A stretch of DNA of 16,584 bases from Anaerolineae bacterium (GCA_027457205.1 DAIDTM010000605.1:1-16584); one strand, 5' to 3'; counted from the stretch's first letter, positions 1 through 8,716 are shown. Numbers and translations are program-made. Notes: generated from the sequence alone by a model not told the origin.

Positions 1-2
1 CG

Positions 3-185
3 GCAGCCAAGATCGCGCGTGACCATAAGGACATCTTTCTCTTGGTCGATGTGGACAACCTCGAATCGCAGTGGCGCGGTCTCGCGCCGCAACTGGATTA
101 CGACGCGCTACGCGACCAGTTCGCGCTGCGCGACCTCGGCACGCGGAACGCGTACACGCTTTATTCGATTGCGAGCGCGCGATGA
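3..185 (+). CDS. 3' end of an unidentified gene (partial)
   Basis: An open frame runs from the window edge to a TGA at 183-185 and encodes the last 60 residues of a protein ending in LYSIASAR. The stop overlaps the ATG of the following glycosyltransferase in an ATGA arrangement, which supports it being a real upstream gene of the same operon. The visible segment has no transmembrane stretch and no recognisable motif. A charged tail with a final aromatic-rich strand also occurs at the C-terminus of some integral-membrane GT-C glycosyltransferases, but that is only a guess from context. Confidence 0.6.
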   Translation, partial: AAKIARDHKDIFLLVDVDNLESQWRGLAPQLDYDALRDQFALRDLGTRNAYTLYSIASAR

Positions 186-1288
186 GAATCGGAGTGGTGC
201 TGCCGGGCTTTAGCGCAGACGAACGCGACTGGTGCATCCCCGCGCTGCTCGATTTCGTCCGGCAACTTGCCGCGTGTCACACCGTTCACGTGTTCGCGCT
301 GGAATACCCGTACCGCCGCGATCATTATTCCGTTTACGGCGCGACCGTTCACAGCATGAACGGACGAAATCGTGGGATGCGTTACGCGCCGCGCCTCTGG
401 CTCGATGCGTTGGCGGCGATTCGCGCAGAGCACTGCCGCGCGCCATTCGACCTTCTGCACGCGTTCTGGGCGAACGAGCCGGGTCTGATCGCCGTCCTCG
501 CCGGGCGCGCGCTCCGCGTGCCGATCGTCGTGAGCATTGCCGGCGGCGAGTTGATCGGATTGAGAGACATCCATTACGGTGGACAGTTGCGCTGGATCGA
601 ACGGATGATGGTCCGCTGGACAACGCGCGCGGCAGACCGTGTGACGGTCGGCTCGCGCTACTTGCGGCAGATCGCGGCGCGATGGCGCGCGGACGCTTGC
701 GTTGCGCCGCTCGGCGTCGATGCGCGGTTGTTTTCGCCGGGGCGACGCGAGGGCAGACCGCCGATCAGAATCCTGAATGTCGCATCGCTCATCCCGGTCA
801 AGGGGCAGTGGCAATTGCTGCGCGCGTTCGCGCAGCTCGCGCCGCGCGACGCGTGCTTGGAAATCATCGGCGCGGGCGTGCTTGAAAAAGAATTGCGCGA
901 GCAAGCCCACGCGCTGCGGATTGCCGACCGCGTGGCAATTCCCGGTGCGGTGTCACACGAGGCGTTGGCGCGGAAATATCGCGCCGCCGATTTGTTCGTC
1001 CAATCGTCGCGGCACGAAGCGGAGGGAATGGCAGTGCTGGAAGCGGGGGCGTGCGGCACGCCGGTGGTGGGCACGCCGGTGGGAATCGTGCCGGAATTGG
1101 CGAACGGCGGCGCGGCAATTGCCGCGCGTGGATTTGACGTGGACGATCTGGCATCGGCAATGGCAGCCGGCTTGGACACACGCGCGCGATTGAGTTGCCG
1201 CGCTCGAGAAATCGTGGAACGGGATTTTGCGTTGGAGGCGACGTGGCGCAAGTGGACGGAACTGTATCAACAGACGCGGCGCGCGTAG
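182..1288 (+). CDS. Glycosyltransferase family 4 (GT-B fold)
   Basis: A 368-residue cytosolic glycosyltransferase that probably adds a sugar from a nucleotide-sugar donor to a lipid-linked or growing glycan. I start it at the ATG at 182, which overlaps the preceding stop (ATGA); the frame is open further upstream, but that part lies inside the preceding gene. The N-terminal half starts with a Rossmann-type strand (MRIGVVLPGF). The C-terminal donor domain shows the usual NVASLIPVKGQ entry (K at about residue 207), the LEIIGAG strand, and the GT4 E-x7-E motif (E279 to E287) followed by ACGTPVVGTPVGIVPEL. The next gene begins inside its 3' end, so the two are translationally coupled. Family assignment is secure. 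The acceptor and linkage are unknown, although the neighbours point to exopolysaccharide assembly. Confidence 0.9.
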   Translation: MRIGVVLPGFSADERDWCIPALLDFVRQLAACHTVHVFALEYPYRRDHYSVYGATVHSMNGRNRGMRYAPRLWLDALAAIRAEHCRAPFDLLHAFWANEPGLIAVLAGRALRVPIVVSIAGGELIGLRDIHYGGQLRWIERMMVRWTTRAADRVTVGSRYLRQIAARWRADACVAPLGVDARLFSPGRREGRPPIRILNVASLIPVKGQWQLLRAFAQLAPRDACLEIIGAGVLEKELREQAHALRIADRVAIPGAVSHEALARKYRAADLFVQSSRHEAEGMAVLEAGACGTPVVGTPVGIVPELANGGAAIAARGFDVDDLASAMAAGLDTRARLSCRAREIVERDFALEATWRKWTELYQQTRRA

Positions 1289-2652
1289 AATCGTTCTGGC
1301 AGAATCTCGCCGCGCGCGTCCAAACGCTGTTGCGGCTCGCGTTCGCGGCGACGATTATTCTGATTCCGTTCCGGATGCGGCTCACACTGCTGGCGCGCCC
1401 GCAGCTGCCAATCTACTGCGATTACACCGACCTGTTGTTGTTCGCGAGCGACATCTTTCTCGTTGCGACGTTGGCTTTGTGGCTCGCAAGTCTGGCGCTC
1501 GAACCGCGGCGAGTCAAGACCGGTCCATCGTTTCTTTCGATTCCAATTGCCGGCGTGACCGTGCTCGCGCTAGTCAGCGTCGTCTCTTCCGTCGATCCGG
1601 TGATTTCAATCGACAACGCGATCCGCTTGGTTTTGCTCGGCGGTCTCTATCTGTTCGTTCTGAATGAGATCACGTCGATCAACTATTTGATTCTGCCGGT
1701 CGCAATCCAAATCGCGATTCAATCCGTCGTCGGCATCGCCCAGGTCTTGCAGCAACATTCGATTGGCTTGCCACTCCTGCAAGAACTCAACCTCGATCCG
1801 GCGTGGAGTGGCGTGAGCATCGTTTCAGCAGAAGGCGTTCGTTCACTGCGCGCCTACGGCTTGTCCGATCACCCGAATATCCTGGGCGGCTGCCTCGCCT
1901 TCGGACTGCTCATGATCGCGACGTGGTACGCCGGGACGGAAACGCGCTGGCACGCGGTGATGGCGGGCGTCTTTGCGCTCGGCGCGGTAGCGCTGCTACT
2001 CACTTTTTCGCGCGCGGCGTGGCTGGCGTTCGCCGGCGGCGCGGTCTTCTGCGCGTTCGTTTTCTGGCGAACGCGCCAACGCGCCGCGATCGTGCGCTGG
2101 TTCAACCTTGCCGGCGCGTCGGCGCTTTTGCTCTTGCCGTTCGTCTGGCACAATGCGCCCTACCTCGGCGCGCGACTGGACGCGGGCAACGCGTTCAGTC
2201 AAGTGGCGATTGAAACGCGCTCGCTGGTGGAGCGTGATCGCCTGGCTCAAGCCGCGTTCCAGATTTTCGGCGAACACCCGCTGCTGGGCATCGGCGTTGG
2301 CGCGCTGCCGCAGGCAGAGCAGATCCGCTATCCGGATTTCGGCGCGTTCAACGCGTACTATCAACCAGCGCATTTCGTTTTGCTCGATGTTGCCGCCAAA
2401 ACCGGCGTTATCGGCGCGCTGTTTTATTTTGCCGCGATGCTCGCGCCCTGGCTCGCGTTGTGGCTGAATCGCCGGCGGCTGATATTTTCGCCTGCGCTCA
2501 TCGGCATTTCCGGTGTCTTGCTCGCGGTGACGCTGGTCGGTTTTTTCGATTACTACACCTGGCTGCTCGCGCCCGGTCGGCTGTGGCAATGGCTGGTGTG
2601 GGGCGTGTGGGCGATGATCTACTCCCGATCTTTCGGAGAACCAGATGCTTGA
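1243..2652 (+). CDS. O-antigen ligase / Wzy-type polymerase-like membrane protein
   Basis: A polytopic inner-membrane protein of about 469 residues with roughly ten hydrophobic segments. The family (Wzy_C, O-antigen ligase/polymerase) transfers or polymerises lipid-linked glycan on the outer face of the membrane. The SRAAWLAFAGG segment corresponds to the conserved core of this family. The hydrophilic loop before the last membrane segments contains EHPLLGIGVGALP, a typical Wzy_C loop. I chose the GTG at 1243 because GGAGG (1234-1238) lies four bases upstream; a GTG at 1252 is an alternative. The earlier ATG at 1195 has no comparable ribosome site. The gene overlaps the GT4 gene by 46 bases and the GT2 gene by 8 bases. 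Ligase and polymerase cannot be told apart from sequence alone. Confidence 0.85.
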   Translation: MAQVDGTVSTDAARVESFWQNLAARVQTLLRLAFAATIILIPFRMRLTLLARPQLPIYCDYTDLLLFASDIFLVATLALWLASLALEPRRVKTGPSFLSIPIAGVTVLALVSVVSSVDPVISIDNAIRLVLLGGLYLFVLNEITSINYLILPVAIQIAIQSVVGIAQVLQQHSIGLPLLQELNLDPAWSGVSIVSAEGVRSLRAYGLSDHPNILGGCLAFGLLMIATWYAGTETRWHAVMAGVFALGAVALLLTFSRAAWLAFAGGAVFCAFVFWRTRQRAAIVRWFNLAGASALLLLPFVWHNAPYLGARLDAGNAFSQVAIETRSLVERDRLAQAAFQIFGEHPLLGIGVGALPQAEQIRYPDFGAFNAYYQPAHFVLLDVAAKTGVIGALFYFAAMLAPWLALWLNRRRLIFSPALIGISGVLLAVTLVGFFDYYTWLLAPGRLWQWLVWGVWAMIYSRSFGEPDA

Positions 2653-4117
2653 CCTTCTGCTCATTCCGATTGCCGTGATTTATCTCGCCGTGGTGGGCGC
2701 GCTATTTGTTTTTGGCGTGAATTTTTTCTTCCTGACTTTTCTGGCGCTGCGAAATCGCAATCGACGCTTGGACGCGCCGCCGCTGGACGCGCTCCCGCGC
2801 GTGACGGTGCAGCTGCCGATCTACAACGAGCTGTACGTCGCCGAACGCCTGATCGACGCGGTGGCTCAGCTCGATTATCCCGCCGCGTTACTCGAAATCC
2901 AAGTGCTCGACGACTCGACCGACGAAACGATTGAGGTGATCCGAGGCGCGGTCGAACGTTGGCGCGCGCGCGGCATCCGCATTGAACAGGTGCGCCGCGC
3001 GAATCGAATTGGATTCAAGGCGGGCGCGCTGGCGAACGGACTGGCGCACGCGCACGGCGAATTCCTGGCGATCTTTGACGCCGATTTCGTTCCGCCATCC
3101 GTTTTCCTAAAACGGACGCTCCCACAGTTTGGCAACCCGCGCGTCGCGTTCGTTCAAACGCGCTGGGGGCACGTGAATCGAGATTATTCCTTTTTCACTT
3201 TTCTGCAGGCGCTGGCGATTGACGCGCACTTTATGGTCGAGCAATTTGCGCGCAGTCAATCCGGCTTCTGGTTCAACTTTAACGGGACGGCGGGGATTTG
3301 GCGGCGCGCGGCGCTCCAAGACGCCGGCGGCTGGACGAGCGACACGCTGACCGAGGATCTTGATCTTTCGTACCGCGCCTTTCTGCGCGGCTGGCAGGCA
3401 GTCTACTTGGGCGCGGTCGAAGTGCCGGCGGAATTGCCGGTCAGTTTCAGCGCGTACCGGCGGCAGCAGCATCGCTGGGCGCGCGGGAGCTTTGAGTGCG
3501 CACGCAAGTTGCTTCCGCGCGTGTGGCGCGCGCCGATTCCACTCGCGCAAAAGATCGAAGCGACGCTGCACCTCACCGGCTACGGCGTACATCTTCTGCT
3601 CGCCGTGCTGGTGCTGTTGTATCCTTTGGTCCTTGTGCTGTCGCAGCGTTATCCCAGCGTCGTTTCGCTCTTTGGCATCGCGCTGCTGTTCAACGTGACC
3701 ACGTTCGCGCCGACTGTTTTTTTCGTCGTGGCTCAGCAGCAGCTCGGTCGCGCGTGGTGGCGAATGCTCCCGGCGATTTTGTTCATTACTATATTGGGCA
3801 CGGGGATGATGCTGAACAGTGTTCGCGCCGCGCTTGAAATCTCGCTCAAGCCGAACGGAATTTTCGAACGGACGCCCAAATTCGGCATCGCGCAAAATAA
3901 GCAGGACTGGCTCCGTCGCCGCTATCAACTGCGCCTCGATCCGGTCGTCCTCTTTGAGATCGCCTTCGCCCTGTTTAATATCGGCACTGCGCTTCTTGCC
4001 ACGCGCGCCGGCAATTGGGTCATCGCCGGCTATGCGCTGTTATTCTGTCTTGGCTTGTTATTCACATCCGGGATGACGATCGCGCAGGCGATTGCAGTTC
4101 AGCGGTATCGCGCGTGA
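2645..4117 (+). CDS. Processive GT2 synthase, CslA-like (beta-mannan/beta-glucan synthase type)
   Basis: A 490-residue membrane-embedded processive glycosyltransferase. An N-terminal membrane segment (about 3-35) is followed by a cytosolic GT2 domain with all four signature elements: VLDDSTDET (D89/D90), DAD (145-147), TED (236-238) and Q-x-x-R-W as QQHRW (274-278). At least four membrane segments follow, at about 310-335, 338-362, 375-395 and 435-485. Wording such as VQLPIYNE, QVLDDSTD, FNFNGTAGIWR and YRRQQHRWARG is closer to plant CslA/CslC glucomannan or glucan synthases than to BcsA. No PilZ domain is present. It starts at an ATG overlapping the ligase stop. The GH5 gene follows directly, as a beta-glycanase often does beside a beta-glycan synthase. 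The polymer is inferred to be a beta-1,4-mannan or glucan. Confidence 0.9.
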   Translation: MLDLLLIPIAVIYLAVVGALFVFGVNFFFLTFLALRNRNRRLDAPPLDALPRVTVQLPIYNELYVAERLIDAVAQLDYPAALLEIQVLDDSTDETIEVIRGAVERWRARGIRIEQVRRANRIGFKAGALANGLAHAHGEFLAIFDADFVPPSVFLKRTLPQFGNPRVAFVQTRWGHVNRDYSFFTFLQALAIDAHFMVEQFARSQSGFWFNFNGTAGIWRRAALQDAGGWTSDTLTEDLDLSYRAFLRGWQAVYLGAVEVPAELPVSFSAYRRQQHRWARGSFECARKLLPRVWRAPIPLAQKIEATLHLTGYGVHLLLAVLVLLYPLVLVLSQRYPSVVSLFGIALLFNVTTFAPTVFFVVAQQQLGRAWWRMLPAILFITILGTGMMLNSVRAALEISLKPNGIFERTPKFGIAQNKQDWLRRRYQLRLDPVVLFEIAFALFNIGTALLATRAGNWVIAGYALLFCLGLLFTSGMTIAQAIAVQRYRA

Positions 4118-4140
4118 CCTCCCGTTGGATGGGACATTCG

Positions 4141-5316
4141 ATGAATCGAGAGCGCTGGCTTTTTCTCGTCATCCTGGGAACGCTCGCTGGCATCGTATGG
4201 GGCTTGGTGATGACTGCTGCGCTGCCCGCGCTCATCGACCCAGCGTCTCCACTGGGCACCGAAGCGATGGTCGCCATCGAGGAAACGTCCTCACCAACAT
4301 TTACGCCGCCATCCCCGCGCGCGCTCGATCGGGCGTCTACGCGGACGCCTGCGCCCCGTCTGACGCCTACTTCAACGCCATCGCCGCAACTCCCGGCGCT
4401 CTATGTGGACGGACCCTATGTCAAACGCAGTGATACCCATGCGCCGGTCTGGTTGAAAGGAATCAATATCGAAGAGTTCCGGCAATCCAACCCGCACACT
4501 TTTTCTGATCTCTACAACGTCCAGGGTTTGGGTCGAGTCACCCAGGAGCAATGGGGCGTCAATCTGCAGCGCGTGGCGATAGACCCCGAAACGGTCGCCG
4601 CGAACTTGAATGAAATCGACAAGCTGGTGGCTTTCGCTAACAAGAATGGGATGTACGTCATTCTCACGCCGTTCGCGAGCGCCGTCAATCCATCGAGAGA
4701 TGAAGCGCATCTGCCTGTGCCGGACGATCTAGTCGCCGCCGCGATGGGGTATCTGGCGGACGCATTCAAGGACCGCACCAACGTCCTGTACGAACTCTGG
4801 AACGAACCACATCCAGATAGTATTCCATCGATCAACTACGATCAGCAGTGGCAGGTTTGGATGGATGCCGGGATAAAGGTCGCCCAATCGATTCGAAGCA
4901 AGAATCCCCAAGCGATTTTAGTCGTGCCGGGCGGGGACAAATGGGCGCGCGACATGACGTATTACCAAGATCATCCCTTTCCTTTTAATAACGTCATCTA
5001 CGACGTTCACGATTACTGGGCGTATCCGGCGTATCACTATAGCCGAACCATGTGGACGTGGGCGATCGGCAAGTATCCGATCTTGATTGGAGAGTTTGGC
5101 GGCGATCCGACCAACCCGGCGGACTCGTCGGGGCTTGACTATATGCAAGAAACGTACCGCATCGTCGATGAGCACCCGGATATGGTTCACTACGCCGTGT
5201 ATGCGCTCACCGATGATGGAGTCTGGGGCATATTCACGCGAGGTTTGATCGATCTGCCCAAGGGGAACGCGCTGCGAGACGACTTACGCAAGTATCCGCC
5301 CACGCGATTCAACTGA
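4141..5316 (+). CDS. Membrane-anchored GH5 glycoside hydrolase (endoglucanase/mannanase type)
   Basis: A 391-residue enzyme for beta-glycans, probably outside the membrane. A signal-anchor helix (about residues 6-31) is followed by a Thr/Pro/Ser-rich linker (about 49-85) and a GH5-type (beta/alpha)8 catalytic domain. Visible catalytic-site elements are R144 (NLQRVAI), the acid/base E222 in ELWNEPHP, H290 in YDVHDYW and the nucleophile E318 in LIGEFGGDP. I start at the ATG at 4141, six bases after GGGA (4131-4134). In-frame GTG 4114 and ATG 4129 are possible and would add a few hydrophilic residues. It lies 23 bases after the GT2 synthase, analogous to BcsZ beside cellulose synthase, so it probably trims or edits the nascent polymer. 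Substrate (glucan or mannan) is not resolved. Confidence 0.9.
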   Translation: MNRERWLFLVILGTLAGIVWGLVMTAALPALIDPASPLGTEAMVAIEETSSPTFTPPSPRALDRASTRTPAPRLTPTSTPSPQLPALYVDGPYVKRSDTHAPVWLKGINIEEFRQSNPHTFSDLYNVQGLGRVTQEQWGVNLQRVAIDPETVAANLNEIDKLVAFANKNGMYVILTPFASAVNPSRDEAHLPVPDDLVAAAMGYLADAFKDRTNVLYELWNEPHPDSIPSINYDQQWQVWMDAGIKVAQSIRSKNPQAILVVPGGDKWARDMTYYQDHPFPFNNVIYDVHDYWAYPAYHYSRTMWTWAIGKYPILIGEFGGDPTNPADSSGLDYMQETYRIVDEHPDMVHYAVYALTDDGVWGIFTRGLIDLPKGNALRDDLRKYPPTRFN

Positions 5317-5344
5317 AGGGTGTAATTCATCGCCGGGAATTCCA

Positions 5345-6145
5345 TCACGCCACGCGACCACCGGGCAGCGGCGGACCGCCGGCGTACACTTCGCGGACGC
5401 TAATCATCCCCGCGCTGCCACGCCCACTCCACTGCCCTTTGGCTTGGTAAGAGATCGCCTCGAACGTCAGAATGTTGGTCGCGACCCGTGCGTCGGCGGG
5501 CGGCTGCGGCAGCGATGCGCTCGTTCTCCAGCACACGAGCGTCTTGTCACCCGCCGGTTGCAGCGACAGCGCGGGAATAATTATCGGATAGCCGTCGTCG
5601 CGCACCCACGCCAGCACCTTGACCGCGACCATCCGCGCGAACTCGCGCCGCACCGCGAGCGGCATCGTCGCGCTTGGGTCTCCGCGGCGCGGCTTGCGGA
5701 ATCCTGCCACGCGCGCGAGCAAATAATCCTTCAGCACCTGCATTTTCGAAATGGCGAATTCGTTTTCAACGGATCGAACGCGGAGGATCCCCGCGTCGCG
5801 GATGCCAGTGTACGCGTTGTAACGCAAGAGCGAGCCGCTCATCTGCTTGTCCACGTACGCGCCCGTGCGCTGAAACTCGACGAAATCTGCTTTGAGAATC
5901 CAACCGCGCAATTCCGGCGTGACAACGAGAATGCCAACGCGCGAATCTTCTTTGAGGTTCTGGATGCTCTTCCGCAGCAAAAAGTTTCCGAAGAATAGCA
6001 TGTCGGGCTGGTCGTCCGCCGGCTGAATCGAAATGACCGGCACGACGTTCGGCGCGCCAGACGCGCGGCGCGTCGCGAGGAATTTCGGCGTCATTTCGCC
6101 GCGCAAAGCATCGAGCAAACCGGGATGTTGTTCGAGTATCGACAT
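5345..6145 (-). CDS. Pyridoxamine 5'-phosphate oxidase-like (FMN-binding split barrel) protein
   Basis: A 266-residue protein that reads like the PPOX/FMN-binding split-barrel superfamily. Its N-terminal half contains MTPKFLATRRASGAPNVVPV followed by DMLFFGNFLLRKSIQNLKEDSRVGILVV, the typical strand-helix-strand order in which the flavin phosphate is held. The second half (about 160-266) again has a strand pattern (VLAWVRDDGYPIIIPALSLQP) that may be a second, degenerate barrel. The ATG at 6145 follows a strong GAGGAGGAGAAG ribosome site; the ATG seven codons upstream lies before that site and is less likely. It is the last gene of the minus-strand run, 17 bases after DUF3788, and converges on the GH5 gene with only 28 bases between the stops. 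Substrate is unknown. Confidence 0.75.
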   Translation of the reverse strand: MSILEQHPGLLDALRGEMTPKFLATRRASGAPNVVPVISIQPADDQPDMLFFGNFLLRKSIQNLKEDSRVGILVVTPELRGWILKADFVEFQRTGAYVDKQMSGSLLRYNAYTGIRDAGILRVRSVENEFAISKMQVLKDYLLARVAGFRKPRRGDPSATMPLAVRREFARMVAVKVLAWVRDDGYPIIIPALSLQPAGDKTLVCWRTSASLPQPPADARVATNILTFEAISYQAKGQWSGRGSAGMISVREVYAGGPPLPGGRVA

Positions 6146-6162
6146 CTTCTCCTCCTCACACG

Positions 6163-6600
6163 TCACGCCAAATCCTTGTTCGTTCGCGCGCCGGCTTTAA
6201 GCGCAAGCAGTTGATGAATGTCCTGTATGTCTTTGCGCGATTTGACCGGGATGAAAAGCCAGCGTCCTTCCGGAAACGCGTGAGCATTTTCAATGATCGT
6301 TCGGACATGCTTGCCGAGCCGCATGGCGCGCGCTTGTTGCGTTTCGGTTTCGCCAAGAATAACTTGGACGACAAAACTGTCTGCGGCAGGATAGAGCGAG
6401 GTGAGCGATTTGCCGCGCTTGCGAAACCGCCAAGCCCAGCCGTAATTCTTGCCGTAGAATTTGAATTCCCCTTGCGCGGCGAATTCGTCCCGAATGAAAC
6501 GCACGAGTTGTTCCCAGTCCGACCGCTTGGCGCCAATCGCCTTGAGGATTTGTTCGCTTGTGGGCGGATGCGCCTTGTCGGTAAATACGCCGATGCTCAT
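6163..6600 (-). CDS. DUF3788 family protein
   Basis: A 145-residue soluble protein matching the DUF3788 pattern: an N-terminal helical part (PPTSEQILKAIGAKRSDWEQLVRFI), then FKFYGKNYGWAWRFRKRGKSLTSLYPAADSFVVQVILG, and a short helical C-terminus (KDIQDIHQLLALKA). The family is widespread in anaerobic bacteria and has no established biochemical role. The ATG at 6600 has a GAGGAG site about 11 bases upstream. The gene starts 15 bases after the activase stop and ends 17 bases before the PPOX-like gene, so it belongs to the same transcript. An alternative frame across the same stretch has no family resemblance. Confidence 0.8.
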   Translation of the reverse strand: MSIGVFTDKAHPPTSEQILKAIGAKRSDWEQLVRFIRDEFAAQGEFKFYGKNYGWAWRFRKRGKSLTSLYPAADSFVVQVILGETETQQARAMRLGKHVRTIIENAHAFPEGRWLFIPVKSRKDIQDIHQLLALKAGARTNKDLA

Positions 6601-6615
6601 GCTGTGTTTCTCTCC

Positions 6616-7533
6616 TCACCGCGTCGCGCCCGACCAACGCGCGACCGGTACGATCTCTGCCGCGACGCGCCCCAACGCTTCCATCTCATCGTGCGTGAAC
6701 AACGCGGCATCCTCCAGTGCATACGGCATATCCAATCGATGATACTTGGGCTTGCCAAGATTCGTATACGCCAACAAATCCCACCGCTCGACCGTCGGCA
6801 GCGCGTCGCGGATGAATCGCGCAATCGCTTCGATATTCGCGCGGTCGTCGGTGTAGCCAGGGATCACCGGCGTGCGAATCCACATCGTTTTGCCGGCGTC
6901 CGCGATGCGCCGCGCGTTGTCCAGGATGATTTCGTTCGATACGCCGGTCGCGGCTTGATGCCGCGCCGCGTCCATAATTTTCAAATCAAGTAGAACGAGA
7001 TCGACAAACGGCAGCACGCGCGCGTAGCGTTTCCACGCAACCGCGCCGCACGTGTCGAGCGTGACGCGCAAGCCGGCATCTTGGCAGCGCGGCAGCACCT
7101 CGCACAGGAAATCGACTTGCTGCATCGGCTCGCCGCCGCTGAAAGTGATTCCACCGCCTGAAGTCTCGTAGAAAACCTTATCCTTGAGCAACTGCTCCAT
7201 CAACGCGTCGGGTGTCCACTCTTTGCCAATAACTTCAAGCGCAGCGGCTGGACAGGCGTCGGCGCACTTGCCGCAAAGTGTGCAGCGCGCGCGGTCGATC
7301 TGCATTCCTCCCGGCATAAGCGTCAGCGCGTTTTCGGCGCACGCGCGCAAACATTCGCGCGCACCAACACAACGCACATCGTACCACATCAAATCCGGAT
7401 GCGGCGACATTCCTTCCGGGTTGTGGCACCACGCGCAGCGCAGCGGGCAGCCCTTCATAAAGGCGGTCGTGCGAATGCCGGGTCCGTCTTCGGTGCTGAA
7501 TTGCTGGAGGTTAAAAGCAAGTCCAGTTGTCAT
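6616..7533 (-). CDS. Glycyl radical enzyme-activating protein (radical SAM, ferredoxin insert)
   Basis: A 305-residue radical SAM activase that installs the glycyl radical on a partner enzyme. The N-terminus FNLQQFSTEDGPGIRTTAF and the C-x3-C-x2-C cluster (C29, C33, C36 in GCPLRCAWCHNPEG) identify the PFL-activase branch, and SGGEP (132-136) is the SAM-binding motif. An inserted two-cluster ferredoxin region (about 51-98), absent from classical PflA, is typical of activases for non-PFL glycyl radical enzymes. The second cluster motif is complete (C84, C87, C90, C94-Pro). The first shows only C55, C61 and C65, with Ala58 where the second Cys is expected. Its likely client is the GRE at 10321-12729, now separated by several genes. 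It lies 18 bases downstream of the CPBP gene. Confidence 0.92.
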   Translation of the reverse strand: MTTGLAFNLQQFSTEDGPGIRTTAFMKGCPLRCAWCHNPEGMSPHPDLMWYDVRCVGARECLRACAENALTLMPGGMQIDRARCTLCGKCADACPAAALEVIGKEWTPDALMEQLLKDKVFYETSGGGITFSGGEPMQQVDFLCEVLPRCQDAGLRVTLDTCGAVAWKRYARVLPFVDLVLLDLKIMDAARHQAATGVSNEIILDNARRIADAGKTMWIRTPVIPGYTDDRANIEAIARFIRDALPTVERWDLLAYTNLGKPKYHRLDMPYALEDAALFTHDEMEALGRVAAEIVPVARWSGATR

Positions 7534-7551
7534 GGATTTGGATCCGCGAAT

Positions 7552-8295
7552 TCACATGAATTGTTTTTGAAGTGGCGCTTTCCAAAGATAAATGCCGGTT
7601 CCGATCATCATCGCGTAACCTATCGCAACCAGAAACCAACTATGAATCTGCACTTGCCCGATGAGATAGTCCATACCGAGATCGGGTACAATCGCGACAA
7701 CCGATAGATCGTACAGCGCGTGCACGACGATCAGCCCGACGATGCCGCCGGTGCGCCAGCGGATCGCCGCGAACAGCGCGCCGATGAAAACCGCGACGAC
7801 AATCGTCGGATCGCCGTGTCCAAGATGGAACAAGCCGAATCCAAGGGACGATCCCCAGATCGCCCATCGCGTTCCGCGCCATTCATCGAGCGCGCGGTAC
7901 ATCAGCCCGCGAAAGACCAATTCTTCGCACAAGCCAACCAGCAGAAAATAGTAAACCGTCTCGCCGATAATCCGGTCGAGCGTGGCAAACTGAAAACTCA
8001 ATGGGATGCTGGTCGCCAGCAGCACGATCAATCGACCCAGGATGACGACCGCACCGCACGCCAGCGCGAACCCGATGCCCTGGCGATTCAGCCCCAGTTG
8101 ATTCCAATTCCATCGCCGCAGCCCGATGAACAGTGCGCCCGCGATGAGGTAGACGTAGACTGCTGCTTGCACCGGCGTGTTCCACTCTGTCCCAGACAAT
8201 GGGGTCCACAGCCAAATGAGCGCAGGAATCCCCGGCAAGAACAGGATGCCGAGTTCGACAAGTGCGGATTGCGGGCGGGTCAATTGGAGTTTCAT
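7552..8295 (-). CDS. CPBP family intramembrane metalloprotease
   Basis: A 247-residue integral membrane protein of the CPBP (CAAX protease and bacteriocin-processing, Abi) family. It has about seven hydrophobic segments and the expected metal-site motifs: EExxxR as E124-E125-LVF-R129, FxxxH around F153-H157 (FGLFHLGH), and a final His in VVHALYD (H192). Family members cleave within membranes. Bacterial substrates are mostly unknown and some are linked to bacteriocin immunity. The ATG at 8295 has AAGG eight bases upstream. It begins 10 bases after the DUF3795 stop and ends 18 bases before the activase, indicating a shared transcript. No functional tie to the glycyl radical system is known. Confidence 0.88.
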   Translation of the reverse strand: MKLQLTRPQSALVELGILFLPGIPALIWLWTPLSGTEWNTPVQAAVYVYLIAGALFIGLRRWNWNQLGLNRQGIGFALACGAVVILGRLIVLLATSIPLSFQFATLDRIIGETVYYFLLVGLCEELVFRGLMYRALDEWRGTRWAIWGSSLGFGLFHLGHGDPTIVVAVFIGALFAAIRWRTGGIVGLIVVHALYDLSVVAIVPDLGMDYLIGQVQIHSWFLVAIGYAMMIGTGIYLWKAPLQKQFM

Positions 8296-8305
8296 CTACG
8301 TACCT

Positions 8306-8716
8306 TTATTTCACTGCATTTTCCCTGAGCGTATCGAGCCGCCGTTTGTTCTCGTATGGCTGGATAAAGCAAACATAGTCAACTTCCGGAATTTCCGCGC
8401 CAACGCGTCGCTTGACTTGTTCGAGCACGACCAGGCGCTGCATCAATTTCTCGCAAACGTACTGCTCACACTGCGCGCAGTTGTCCAATCCTTTCTCGAT
8501 GACGCAAGGTCGTACCGGGCAATTCTGGTCGATCAATTTGGGATTGTCCGACATACAGCCATCGCAACAAATCTCTGCGGCGGACAGATGAAAGCCGTAG
8601 TACTTGGACCATCCGTCGCTCAGTTCCTGCCGGTTCGCCGGATTCTTCTCGACGTTGGGTTTGTACGCCAGGCACAGATCACAGCGATAGCCGCAGCGAG
8701 TCAGAATTGGTTCCAT
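8306..8716 (-). CDS. DUF3795 cysteine-rich protein
   Basis: A 136-residue cytosolic protein with the DUF3795 cysteine pattern: RCGYRCDLC near the N-terminus, EICCDGC, CPVRPC and NCAQCEQYVCEKL. The paired Cys motifs suggest binding of zinc or an iron-sulfur cluster, but the family has no assigned reaction. I choose the ATG at 8716 because AAGGAG ends six bases before it. The ATG at 8737 upstream lies directly beside the 8738-8771 inverted repeat and has no ribosome site. It is the first gene of the minus-strand run ending with the PPOX-like protein. No promoter is obvious between it and the kinase. Confidence 0.85.
   Translation of the reverse strand: MEPILTRCGYRCDLCLAYKPNVEKNPANRQELSDGWSKYYGFHLSAAEICCDGCMSDNPKLIDQNCPVRPCVIEKGLDNCAQCEQYVCEKLMQRLVVLEQVKRRVGAEIPEVDYVCFIQPYENKRRLDTLRENAVK

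Noticed and set aside
3107..3928. Minus-strand open frame of 273 codons
   Set aside because: Antisense to the GT2 catalytic domain, with charged low-complexity content.
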